Below, in pieces: positions 25,692 to 33,414 of a stretch of DNA of 64,000 nucleotides (its first letter is position 1; every line of letters begins with the position of its first letter). The translations under genes and the position numbers were made by a program. Under the pieces are notes generated by a model. It had not been told where the DNA came from and made no database searches. It saw only the letters and a list, made by a program, of their open reading frames with translations. Source of the DNA: Arthrobacter alkaliphilus (GTDB lineage: Bacteria > Actinomycetota > Actinomycetes > Actinomycetales > Micrococcaceae); NCBI RefSeq assembly GCF_021483235.1, contig NZ_JAKEEC010000016.1, positions 31,516 to 95,515 on the forward strand, given 5' to 3'.

Positions 25692-27047
25692 TCAGGCTCC
25701 CGCGGGTACGGGCTGGGCGATGAACGCTTCGGTTTCGCGGCGCAACTCAAGGGCTTGGGCCAGCGAGTCGTCAATGACGACGTCGTCCCAGCGGACAACC
25801 GCCCCCTTCGGGACGTCGTTGCGCAGCTCAACGTGGTGGGCCAAGGCTACCGGCAGTGCCCCGGTGGCGACGGAATGCTTCGCCGAAACCAGCTTGCCCC
25901 ACACCGTGAATCCGCCCTCGCCGTCGAGGAACTCTCCGGCTTTGAGCTCCTTCTTTGCGGTGGCGACCACGTCGCCGAAGAATCCGACGGGTGCTCCGGT
26001 CGGAATTCCGCGCAGTGCGGCGTTGGCGATTGACACGTTCAGTTCGAGACCTACGTAGTGGTACGGGCGGTACAGCGCTGCGTACTGGCCGGTGGGGTCC
26101 GGGTGCCAGGGATATTCGTTGAAGCAACCGGAGACGTAGGCGTTTGTAGCCTTGACGACGACGAAGACGCCTTCCTGGGTGTTGTGGCTGATCCAGGTGC
26201 CGTCACGGTTCACGCTGGACATGACATCCACGCTGCCTTCATGGGCGAGTGAGCCCCCGACCTCGTTTGGCCGGCAAATCGTGGCAATCTCTTCGACATT
26301 GCCAGGCGTGAAGCTGAGCCCGGAGTCGGACGGGGCAAGGCCTGCACCATTGGCGACGGCAGCCATCTCAATGGCGGCCTTCGTGCCGTCGCGGAACGAG
26401 GTGTGCATGTACGGGTTGAGCTGGCCGGAGTCGGTGAGTTCCTTCGAGAACTCCCAGTTCTCCCAGACGTTGTCCGGATTCATCTCATGGTAGTGCTCAA
26501 GGTACTTGGCCCCCTTGCCCGCGCAGACAACGTCGAATCCGCTGGTACGTGCCCAGTCAACCAACTCCATGATGAGTGCAGGTTGGTCGCCGTAGGCCAT
26601 TGAATAGACGACGCCGGCCGCTTCTGCGCGCTTGGCCAGGGCAGGGCCAGCCAACGCGTCCGCCTCAACGGTCACCATGATGATGTGCTTCTTGGTTTCG
26701 ATGGCGCGCAGGGCGTGCTTGATTCCCACGATCGGGTTGCCTGTGGCTTCGACGATCACGTCGATGTCGACGTCGAACAGTTCGTCTGCGTTAGCCACGA
26801 TCGCCGTGGTGCGGTCCTTGAGTGCCGTGGCAATATCCGGAGCGATCTGCTCGGCAGGCCATTCAACAAGGGCGAAAGCACCTTCTGCGCGCTTCACGTT
26901 GATGTCGGCGATGGCCACCACGTGGATCCCGGGAATGTTGTTGGACTGGGCGAGGTACATCGTGCCGTAACGCCCGGCGCCGATGAGGCCGACCCTGATG
27001 GGGCGGCCTTCCTGCTCGCGGTCGACAAGGAGTTTGTGAAGGTTCAC
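25692..27047 (-). CDS. NAD(P)-binding reductoisomerase-like (DRL-type) oxidoreductase with C-terminal SAF domain
   Basis: This 451-aa protein combines a homoserine dehydrogenase-like Rossmann domain (IRVGLIGAGRYGTMYLAQSN; DVIVEATGNPIVGIKHALRA) with a central catalytic region (AGKGAKYLEHYHEMNPDNVW) and a C-terminal SAF domain (about 365-440; GEFLDGEGGFTVWGKL, ALAHHVELRNDVPKGAVVRW). This layout recalls the DXP-reductoisomerase-like family, whose members include a Brucella MEP-pathway enzyme and, as I recall, the D-apionate oxidoisomerase of apiose catabolism. Its position as first gene of a TRAP transporter operon favours a sugar-acid oxidoisomerase or dehydrogenase; the exact substrate is not determinable. 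The start is GTG 27047 with AGAGAG upstream. Confidence 0.7.
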   Translation of the reverse strand: MNLHKLLVDREQEGRPIRVGLIGAGRYGTMYLAQSNNIPGIHVVAIADINVKRAEGAFALVEWPAEQIAPDIATALKDRTTAIVANADELFDVDIDVIVEATGNPIVGIKHALRAIETKKHIIMVTVEADALAGPALAKRAEAAGVVYSMAYGDQPALIMELVDWARTSGFDVVCAGKGAKYLEHYHEMNPDNVWENWEFSKELTDSGQLNPYMHTSFRDGTKAAIEMAAVANGAGLAPSDSGLSFTPGNVEEIATICRPNEVGGSLAHEGSVDVMSSVNRDGTWISHNTQEGVFVVVKATNAYVSGCFNEYPWHPDPTGQYAALYRPYHYVGLELNVSIANAALRGIPTGAPVGFFGDVVATAKKELKAGEFLDGEGGFTVWGKLVSAKHSVATGALPVALAHHVELRNDVPKGAVVRWDDVVIDDSLAQALELRRETEAFIAQPVPAGA

Positions 27048-27143
27048 TGGAGTCTCTCTTCATTGGAGTGCGATGCGAAGGAAACCCGGCCGCCTAGGCG
27101 GAGGGACAACTTCCTTGTCGCGTTTTGCGTGAAAACTACCCGG

Positions 27144-27180
27144 AGTGGAACCGGTTCCACTTTTGTACCACTCGGTGCTA
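27144..27180. promoter_or_regulatory. Palindromic LacI-family operator region
   Basis: AGTGGAACCGGTTCCACT (27144-27161) is a perfect 18-bp palindrome with the central CG typical of LacI-family operators. Five bases on, TACCACTCGGTGCTA (27166-27180) is a weaker inverted repeat. They lie between the divergent DRL-like gene and the lacI-type gene. Confidence 0.8.
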
Positions 27181-27283
27181 AGCTGTGTCAACGACTCCAA
27201 GTCGAACGCCTTCACGAAGACGAACGCGGCGGCAAAGAGCTGAAATGCAAGATAAACCCAGTGGATTTCCCCAAGGAGGAGCG

Positions 27284-28318
27284 GTGAAGAAGGCCCCGAC
27301 CATTCGCGATGTGGCGGCGAGCGCGGGCGTTTCCGTTTCCGTGGTGTCCCGGGTATTAAACCCGGACTCAGGACCCGTGGCGCCGGCCAAGCGACAGGAC
27401 GTCCTCAGGGTGATCGATGAACTTGGTTACCGTCCACGGGCCGCAGCCCGCGAATTGAGCGCAGGACACGCCCTCACCATTGGCCTGGTGGTTACCGATC
27501 TGTCCAACCCGTTCTTCGCCCGGCTCGCGGACCGCATTGTGTGGGAGGCCCGCAGCCACGGGATCCAAGTGGTGTTGATGACAACCCAAGAGGATCCGCA
27601 CCTGGAAGCCGATTCCCTCGACACCCTCCTCGACCGTTCCGTCAGCGGGGTCATAGCAACTCCCACCGGAGGAAACATCGAGAAGTGGGCACGCCTGCAG
27701 GACCTGGGAGTGAATGTGGTCTTCGTGGACCGCACCATCGACGAACTCGCCAACGTGGACGTCGTCAGCATCGAAAACTTCGACTCCGCCAAGCGCTCCA
27801 CGCAACATCTCATCGGCCTGGGCCACACACGGATAGCGCTCGTGACCGGTCCGCTCAGCACGTCGACAGGACGGGCAAGGATCAACGGCTACAGGGCCGC
27901 CCACGAAGAGGCGTCTCTCGCCGTCGATCCGCTCCTCATCCGGGACGTACCTTTCCGCGGCGACTCGGGCGGGGACGCCGTCGGGTCCCTCCTTTCCATG
28001 CCCCAGCCGCCGACGGGCCTCATCGTGGCCAACACCGCCCAGGTCCAAAGCTCGGTCCGGCGCCTCGTCCAAGTGGGAATCCGGATCCCGGACGAACTGT
28101 CCGTGATCGTCTTCGACGACAACCCCTGGACCGAACTCATGTCACCGCCACTCAGCGTGATCCGGCAGCCCCTGGACATGCTCGCAGTACATTCCCTCGA
28201 ACTGGTGCTGGGCAGGATGCAGGGCAAGCTGTCAGCGGACCCCCGGCTCATCGAGGTCAAAGCAGATTTCCTGGCACGCAACAGCTGCGCGCCTCTCGCC
28301 CAAACCGCAATTCACTAA
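27284..28318 (+). CDS. LacI-family transcriptional regulator
   Basis: This 344-aa regulator has an N-terminal HTH (APTIRDVAASAGVSVSVVSR, VLNP) and hinge helix (residues about 5-60, PRAAARELSAG), then the periplasmic-binding-like sensor domain (LTIGLVVTDLSNPFFARL onward; ISTVRQP-like SVIRQPLDMLA near the end). The chosen start is GTG 27284, preceded by AAGGAGGA (27273-27280); upstream in-frame codons lack a site this good. The gene diverges from the TRAP/oxidoreductase operon with a perfect palindromic operator between, so it most probably represses that operon in response to the imported acid or an intermediate. A monooxygenase-like gene follows at 9 nt and is probably co-transcribed. Confidence 0.9.
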   Translation: MKKAPTIRDVAASAGVSVSVVSRVLNPDSGPVAPAKRQDVLRVIDELGYRPRAAARELSAGHALTIGLVVTDLSNPFFARLADRIVWEARSHGIQVVLMTTQEDPHLEADSLDTLLDRSVSGVIATPTGGNIEKWARLQDLGVNVVFVDRTIDELANVDVVSIENFDSAKRSTQHLIGLGHTRIALVTGPLSTSTGRARINGYRAAHEEASLAVDPLLIRDVPFRGDSGGDAVGSLLSMPQPPTGLIVANTAQVQSSVRRLVQVGIRIPDELSVIVFDDNPWTELMSPPLSVIRQPLDMLAVHSLELVLGRMQGKLSADPRLIEVKADFLARNSCAPLAQTAIH

Positions 28319-28327
28319 GGAGAACCC

Positions 28328-28639
28328 ATGCCCGTCGTCGTCACCGCCACGTTCACCCCCAAGGAAGGATCGTTCGACCAAGTCGTCGCTGCCCTATCCC
28401 CGGCCATCGCCGAGGTCCACCAAGAGCCCGGCTGCCTCCTGTACGCCATCCACGACTCACCCAACGGCCAGATCCTCATGATCGAGAAGTGGGAGTCCGC
28501 CGAGCTGCTCGACGCCCACGGCGAAGGCGAGCCGGTCAAAAGGCTCAATGCGGCCCTCGACGGACTCCTTGAACGCCCGGTCGAGGTGATGCGCCACGAG
28601 CCTATCCCCGCAGGAACGCCGGACCAAGGCACCCTCTAG
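28328..28639 (+). CDS. ABM-family (antibiotic biosynthesis monooxygenase-like) protein
   Basis: This 103-aa ferredoxin-like alpha/beta protein matches the ABM/putative quinol monooxygenase family: VVVTATFTPKEGSFDQVVAA, then EPGCLLYAIHDSPNGQILMI and EKWESAELLDAHGEGEPVKR. Such proteins form dimers and some oxidise quinols, but many small members have no known activity or act in carbohydrate loci. AAGGAG (28317-28322) precedes the ATG, and the gene directly follows the LacI regulator, so a role tied to the TRAP locus is likely. Confidence 0.82.
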   Translation: MPVVVTATFTPKEGSFDQVVAALSPAIAEVHQEPGCLLYAIHDSPNGQILMIEKWESAELLDAHGEGEPVKRLNAALDGLLERPVEVMRHEPIPAGTPDQGTL

Positions 28640-28665
28640 CTGTTGGTGCGTGCCACGGAGGCAAA

Positions 28666-29136
28666 ATGGCCATTCGAAGCGCAGGAATCCTGCTGTATCG
28701 ACGCAATTCCACCGCGGAACTGGAAGTTTGGATAGCCCACATGGGCGGCCCGTTCTGGGCGCGCAAGGATGAGCACGCCTGGTCCATCCCCAAAGGCGAA
28801 TACCTAGACATCGAGGACCCCTTGGTGGCTGCCAAGCGCGAGTTCGCCGAGGAGATGGGCGTTGCTGCTCCCGCCGTCGAATATCAGGAGCTCGGCGTCT
28901 TTCGGCAACCGTCCGGAAAACTCATCACGGCCTTCGCCGCGGAGACGGACTTCGCGCCCGAGGAGATCGTCAGCAACACCTTCGAGCTGGAATGGCCGCG
29001 CGGATCAGGCCTCATCCGGAGCTATCCCGAAATCGACAACGCGATGTGGGCCCCGGAATCTGTAGCCCGCTCCAAGCTGGTCAAGGGCCAGGTGCCCATC
29101 CTCGACGCCCTGGTCCGGCGCCTTGGGGGCGGTTAG
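28666..29136 (+). CDS. Nudix hydrolase
   Basis: This 156-aa protein has a recognisable Nudix box (consensus Gx5Ex7REUxEExGU): GEYLDIEDPLVAAKREFAEE followed by MG. The REFAEE residues bind the divalent metals for diphosphate hydrolysis. The N-terminus (MAIRSAGILLYRRNSTAELE) is typical of a subgroup in which the protein resembles NADH pyrophosphatase or MutT relatives. The substrate is unknown; a housecleaning role on nucleoside diphosphate derivatives is likely. A purine-rich CGGAGG sequence (28656-28661) precedes ATG 28666. Its 3' end overlaps the convergent NTF2-like gene by 4 nt. Confidence 0.85.
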   Translation: MAIRSAGILLYRRNSTAELEVWIAHMGGPFWARKDEHAWSIPKGEYLDIEDPLVAAKREFAEEMGVAAPAVEYQELGVFRQPSGKLITAFAAETDFAPEEIVSNTFELEWPRGSGLIRSYPEIDNAMWAPESVARSKLVKGQVPILDALVRRLGGG

Positions 29137-29564
29137 GGCTGGACGAGCGACTCGATCGGCCGCACGGAAAGTATGGGATCCGCGTGACGGTGGGCGACCT
29201 TCCACTCACCGTCTTCCCGGCGGAAAACCGTCGTCACCCGAAGCGGTATCGGGGACAGCTCATCGGATCCGCCAACTTTGGCCCGCGCCCATTCAATTTC
29301 GACGATGTACGCAAGGTCCGTCCCGGTACTGCCGGAGATTCGCTCGAACCTGATCGGCTCGCCCTCCCTCAGCCCGGACGATGCCCGGTCCATGGTTGCC
29401 TCGACTGCGCTCGTGCCCCGCGCGGGCGGCCCGAGCGGGTTGGCGAGCGTGACGTCGTCGCGCTTTGAGAACAGCTTCTTCTGCTGCTCCGGGTCTCCCT
29501 TGATGAACTCATCGAGCGCGTGATGGTATTTCTCCACCATCAGGTCGAGATCGGAATCCGACAT
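29133..29564 (-). CDS. SnoaL/NTF2-like fold protein
   Basis: This 143-aa protein has the cone-shaped NTF2-like fold pattern: MVEKYHHALDEFIKGDPEQQ, then LFSKRDDVTLANPLGPPARG and a C-terminal strand set ending LRVTTVFRREDGEWKVAHRH. The last segment is typical of DUF4440/SnoaL-like proteins. Catalytic residues are not obvious, so it may be a small-molecule binding protein or isomerase-like. The start is ATG 29564 with GGAGGAA directly upstream; a longer frame to 29672 lacks such a site. It overlaps the end of the Nudix gene. Confidence 0.7.
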   Translation of the reverse strand: MSDSDLDLMVEKYHHALDEFIKGDPEQQKKLFSKRDDVTLANPLGPPARGTSAVEATMDRASSGLREGEPIRFERISGSTGTDLAYIVEIEWARAKVGGSDELSPIPLRVTTVFRREDGEWKVAHRHADPILSVRPIESLVQP

Positions 29565-29777
29565 TGGTTCCTCCAGTCCAGCCCTTGCCCCGGAGCGGCG
29601 CGCCAAGGCCTCGTATGCGGCCATGGTGGCACCGCCTACCCGGGATGTCCATACGACGAATCCCCGTGCCAAGACCGGTCAGGAATGGAGAAGCGCCGCT
29701 CCGGGGCCGCGCCTAGAATTGCGGTCATGGGCAACCGTCCACGCCGGCTCGGCCCCTAAATGACTTCAGGAGTGATC

Positions 29778-30137
29778 ATGGGCGACTCTTCCATCGAGGG
29801 AATCAAAACAGTGCTGCATCCCGTGTCCGACCTCGCAGCCGCGAAGGCGGTGTACACGGCCTTGCTCGGGACTCCGCCGCAGGCCGACGGCCCGTATTAC
29901 GTCGGCTTCGACGTCGCCGGCCAGCATATCGGGCTCGTCCCGGGAGGCGGACCGCAAGCCATGACGTCACCCGTCGCCTACTGGCACGTTTCGGACATCG
30001 AGGCAAAGCTGGCAGAAGTGACTGCCGCCGGAGCTACCCTGAAGGAAGCAGCGCGCGACGTCGGAGGCGGCCGTTTGGTGGCTACCGTCACCGACCCTGA
30101 CGGCAACGTCCTCGGGCTGCTTCAGGATCCTCACTAG
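29778..30137 (+). CDS. VOC-family (glyoxalase/bleomycin resistance) protein
   Basis: This 119-aa protein has a beta-alpha-beta-beta-beta VOC module pair: IKTVLHPVSDLAAAKAVYTA, GFDVAGQHIGLVPGG, YWHVSDIEAKLAEVTAAGAT and VTDPDGNVLGLLQDP at the end. The final DPDGNVLGL block is a hallmark of this superfamily. Some members isomerise or cleave substrates with a metal, others sequester drugs. The start ATG 29778 has GGAG upstream; an in-frame ATG at 29760 is possible. It lies 54 nt upstream of the UvrA-like gene, and VOC-UvrA-like pairs are common in actinobacteria, so the two are probably one resistance unit. Confidence 0.82.
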   Translation: MGDSSIEGIKTVLHPVSDLAAAKAVYTALLGTPPQADGPYYVGFDVAGQHIGLVPGGGPQAMTSPVAYWHVSDIEAKLAEVTAAGATLKEAARDVGGGRLVATVTDPDGNVLGLLQDPH

Positions 30138-30191
30138 CCAACCGGACGCCGAGGAAGATCGCGAAGACGACGGCCTAAAGATGGAGACACG

Positions 30192-32582
30192 ATGAGCACG
30201 GCCACCGGCACGGACACGCATTCGCCTGACCTGCATATTGCCGACACCCACGATCTGATCCGTGTGCAGGGTGCGAGGGAGAACAACCTCAAGGACATCA
30301 GCGTCGAGCTGCCGAAGCGCCGGCTGACGGTGTTCACCGGCGTCTCCGGCTCGGGCAAGAGCTCCCTCGTGTTCGCCACGATCGCCGCGGAGTCGCAGCG
30401 CATGATCAACGAGACGTACAGCACATTCGTGCAGGGGTTCATGCCCACCATGGCGCGCCCGGACGTGGACCTGCTCGAAGGACTCACGACGGCGATCATC
30501 GTCGACCAAGAGCGGATGGGCGCAAACCCCCGCTCCACCGTGGGGACCGCCACTGATGCGAACGCCATGCTGCGCATGCTCTTCAGCCGGCTTGGCCAGC
30601 CGCACATCGGATCGCCCCAGGCGTTCTCCTTCAACGTCGCTTCCGTCTCGGGCGCCGGAGCGGTCACGCTCGAGCGCGGCGGCACGACGACGAAGGAGCG
30701 GCGGAGCTTCACCATCACCGGCGGCATGTGCCCGCGCTGCGAAGGGCGTGGCTCGGTCACCGACTTCGACCTGACCGCACTGTACGACGGCAGCAAGTCG
30801 CTTTCCGAGGGCGCACTCACCATCCCCGGCTACAGCATGGACGGCTGGTTCGGCCGCATCTTCAGCGGCTCCGGTTTCTTCGAAATGGACAAGCCGATCA
30901 GCAAGTACACCAAGAAGGAACTCCACGACCTGCTCCACAAGGAGCCCACCAAGATCAAAGTCGAGGGAATCAACCTGACCTATGAGGGCCTGATTCCCAA
31001 GATCCAAAAGTCCATGCTCTCCAAGGACCCGGAGGGAATGCAGCCACACATCCGCGCATTCGTGGAGCGGGCCATCACTTTCACGACCTGTCCGGATTGT
31101 GATGGAACCCGGCTCACCGAGGCCGCGCGTTCGTCCAAGATCAAGGGAATCAGCATCGCGGACGCCTGCTCGATGCAGATCAGCGACCTTGCCGAATGGG
31201 TGCGCGGCCTCGACGAACCCTCCGTAGCACCGCTCCTCAAGGGGCTGCGGCACCTCCTCGACTCGTTCGCGGAGATCGGGCTCGGCTACCTCTCGCTGGA
31301 CCGGCCGGCAGGCACCCTCTCCGGCGGCGAGGCACAGCGCACAAAGATGATCAGGCACCTGGGCTCGTCGCTCACCGACATCACCTACGTCTTCGACGAA
31401 CCGACCATCGGCCTGCACCCGCACGACATCCAGCGCATGAACAAACTGCTGCTGCAGCTGCGGGACAAGGGCAACACCGTCCTCGTTGTGGAGCACAAAC
31501 CGGAGGCGATCGCGATCGCCGACCACGTCGTCGACCTCGGTCCCGGCGCGGGATCCGGCGGCGGCGAAGTGGTCTTTGAAGGCAGCCTCGAAGGGTTGCG
31601 TTCCAGCGGCACCCTCACGGGGCGCCATCTTGAGGACCGCTCGACCCTCAAGGAAACGGTACGGACATCCGCCGGCGCACTGGAGATCCGCGGCGCGAGC
31701 GAGAACAACCTGCGCGACGTCGACATCGACATTCCGCTTGGGGTCCTGGTTGTCGTCACGGGCGTCGCCGGTTCAGGCAAGAGTTCCTTGATCCACGGCT
31801 CGTTGTCCAAGCGAAACGGCGTCGTATCAATCGACCAAGGGGCCATCAAGGGCTCCCGGCGGAGCAACCCCGCGACCTACACCGGGCTGCTCGAGCCCAT
31901 CCGCAAGGCGTTCGCGAAGGCCAATGGCGTGAAGCCGGCGCTGTTCAGCGCGAATTCCGAGGGCGCGTGCCCCACGTGCAACGGCGCAGGCGTCATTTAT
32001 ACGGATCTGGGGTTCATGGACACCGTTTCCACTCCGTGCGAGGAGTGCGAGGGCAAGAGGTTCCAGGCATCGGTACTGGAGTACCGCCTCGGCGGGCGCA
32101 ACATCGCCGAGGTGCTGGCGATGTCCGTAAAGGAAGCTGAAGAGTTCTTCTCGGCGGGCGAATCCAGGATCCCGGCAGCGCACACGATCCTGCAGCGGCT
32201 GGCCGACGTCGGACTCGGCTACCTAAGCCTCGGCCAGCCTCTCACCACCCTGTCCGGCGGCGAGCGGCAACGGATCAAACTGGCCACCCACATGGGAGAA
32301 AAGGGCGGCGTACTGGTGCTCGACGAGCCCACCTCGGGCCTGCACCTCGCCGACGTCGAACAGCTGCTCGGCTTGCTGGACCGGCTCGTTGACTCCGGCA
32401 AGTCGGTCATCGTCATCGAGCACCATCAGGCGGTCATGGCGCATGCCGACTGGATTATCGACCTCGGCCCCGGGGCCGGTCACGACGGTGGACGGATCGT
32501 TTTCCAGGGCACTCCCGCCGATCTCGTTAATGGGCGTTCGACTCTCACCGGCGAGCACCTGGCGGCCTACGTCGGCCGATGA
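30192..32582 (+). CDS. Short UvrA-like tandem ABC ATPase (drug-resistance type)
   Basis: This 796-aa cytosolic protein is built like UvrA but about 150 residues shorter. It has two ABC ATPase units: Walker A GVSGSGKSSL (50-59) and GVAGSGKSSL (about 526), two LSGGE signatures (about 375 and 688), and Walker B sequences TYVFDEPTIGL and VLVLDEPTSGL. Zinc-knuckle cysteine pairs occur (CPRCEGRG, CPDCDGTR, CPTCNGAG with CEECEGKR). Relatives include UvrA2 and the daunorubicin-resistance protein DrrC, which protect DNA from intercalators. True UvrA should be encoded elsewhere together with UvrBC. It follows the VOC gene, and no regulator is visible beside the pair. Confidence 0.88.
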   Translation: MSTATGTDTHSPDLHIADTHDLIRVQGARENNLKDISVELPKRRLTVFTGVSGSGKSSLVFATIAAESQRMINETYSTFVQGFMPTMARPDVDLLEGLTTAIIVDQERMGANPRSTVGTATDANAMLRMLFSRLGQPHIGSPQAFSFNVASVSGAGAVTLERGGTTTKERRSFTITGGMCPRCEGRGSVTDFDLTALYDGSKSLSEGALTIPGYSMDGWFGRIFSGSGFFEMDKPISKYTKKELHDLLHKEPTKIKVEGINLTYEGLIPKIQKSMLSKDPEGMQPHIRAFVERAITFTTCPDCDGTRLTEAARSSKIKGISIADACSMQISDLAEWVRGLDEPSVAPLLKGLRHLLDSFAEIGLGYLSLDRPAGTLSGGEAQRTKMIRHLGSSLTDITYVFDEPTIGLHPHDIQRMNKLLLQLRDKGNTVLVVEHKPEAIAIADHVVDLGPGAGSGGGEVVFEGSLEGLRSSGTLTGRHLEDRSTLKETVRTSAGALEIRGASENNLRDVDIDIPLGVLVVVTGVAGSGKSSLIHGSLSKRNGVVSIDQGAIKGSRRSNPATYTGLLEPIRKAFAKANGVKPALFSANSEGACPTCNGAGVIYTDLGFMDTVSTPCEECEGKRFQASVLEYRLGGRNIAEVLAMSVKEAEEFFSAGESRIPAAHTILQRLADVGLGYLSLGQPLTTLSGGERQRIKLATHMGEKGGVLVLDEPTSGLHLADVEQLLGLLDRLVDSGKSVIVIEHHQAVMAHADWIIDLGPGAGHDGGRIVFQGTPADLVNGRSTLTGEHLAAYVGR

Positions 32583-32629
32583 GCCGGCGGTAGGGAGTTA
32601 CCGCGAAAGTTGAGCGCCGCCGTCGAGCG

Positions 32630-33292
32630 CTAAGCGACAAGCTCCGCGGCGGCGCTGTCCATGTGCTCGAGGATCGTCTTGCGTGCCAGGGATGCGTCTC
32701 CGGTCTCGATGGCGGCCACGATGTCGTGATGCCGCTCGACGCTCATGTTCTTGACGCCCTTCTCCAGTCCGGCGAACATGATGGACATCCGGATGGATCC
32801 CTCCAACGATTCCCAGGAGTGGAGCAAGGTCTCATTGCCCGTAAGCCGGCACATGGTGCGGTGGAATTCCAGATCGGACTCGATCCGTTCCTCGAGGCTT
32901 CCCTTGGCTGCGTCCGCCATGGCGTCAATGGCGGAGCGCAGTGAGTTGATCACCTGGTTGCGGTCCGGCAGTTCGCAGAGCGTGCGCGCGGCGAGGGATT
33001 CCAAGGCTGCCCGCACGGAGTAGATATCGCGGATTTCCTTGGCGTCCAAGTGGCGGACGGAAAGCCGGCCGCGGGGTCCAGCCGAAAGCAGGCCCTCCTG
33101 CTCGAGTTGCCGCAGGGCCTCCCTCAGCGTCCCGCGGCTGATCTGGAGCATGTCCGACAGCTCGGTCTCGACGAGGTGCCGTCCAGGCTCCAGCTCTCCG
33201 CTCGTGATGGCCGTGCGCAGGGCGGAGAGCGCCTGCTCGCGGAGGCTCTTCTTTTCCAGTCCCAGAAGGGGCGCTGTTGCTCCGGCCATCAT
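32630..33292 (-). CDS. GntR-family (FadR/FCD type) regulator
   Basis: This 220-aa regulator has a winged-HTH (KKSLREQALSALRTAITSGE, then LEPGRHLVETELSDMLQISR, GTLREALRQLEQEGLL; about residues 12-80) and an FCD effector domain (EIRDIYSVRAALESLAARTL, HRTMCRLTGNETLLHSWESL, MSVERHHDIVAAIETGDASL). Metal-ligand His residues of FCD are in place. The start is ATG 33292 with GAGGACGG upstream; an earlier ATG at 33418 lies upstream of the presumed operator. It sits at the end of the transketolase/MFS operon and has its own promoter region containing TGTTAACAGT-type sites, which also occur between the MFS and isomerase operons. It therefore likely controls the whole cluster. Confidence 0.88.
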   Translation of the reverse strand: MMAGATAPLLGLEKKSLREQALSALRTAITSGELEPGRHLVETELSDMLQISRGTLREALRQLEQEGLLSAGPRGRLSVRHLDAKEIRDIYSVRAALESLAARTLCELPDRNQVINSLRSAIDAMADAAKGSLEERIESDLEFHRTMCRLTGNETLLHSWESLEGSIRMSIMFAGLEKGVKNMSVERHHDIVAAIETGDASLARKTILEHMDSAAAELVA

Positions 33293-33314
33293 GTCCGTCC
33301 TCAATGTCAGTGGT

Positions 33315-33346
33315 CGACTGTTTACAGTCGCTGTGTTAACTGTTGA
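33315..33346. promoter_or_regulatory. GntR-type operator sites before the regulator gene
   Basis: GACTGTTTACAGTC (33315-33328) is an inverted repeat around TT, and TGTTAACTGTTGA (33334-33346) is a second related site in the opposite sense. They lie 23-54 nt upstream of the FCD-type regulator start, matching sites at 36688-36775, and imply autoregulation. Confidence 0.7.
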
Positions 33347-33414
33347 TCTTAGGCCAGGAGCGCGGAACAGGCCCCACGCCTGCTCCGCGCTCCTGCGTCT
33401 TTCGAAGAACCGGC

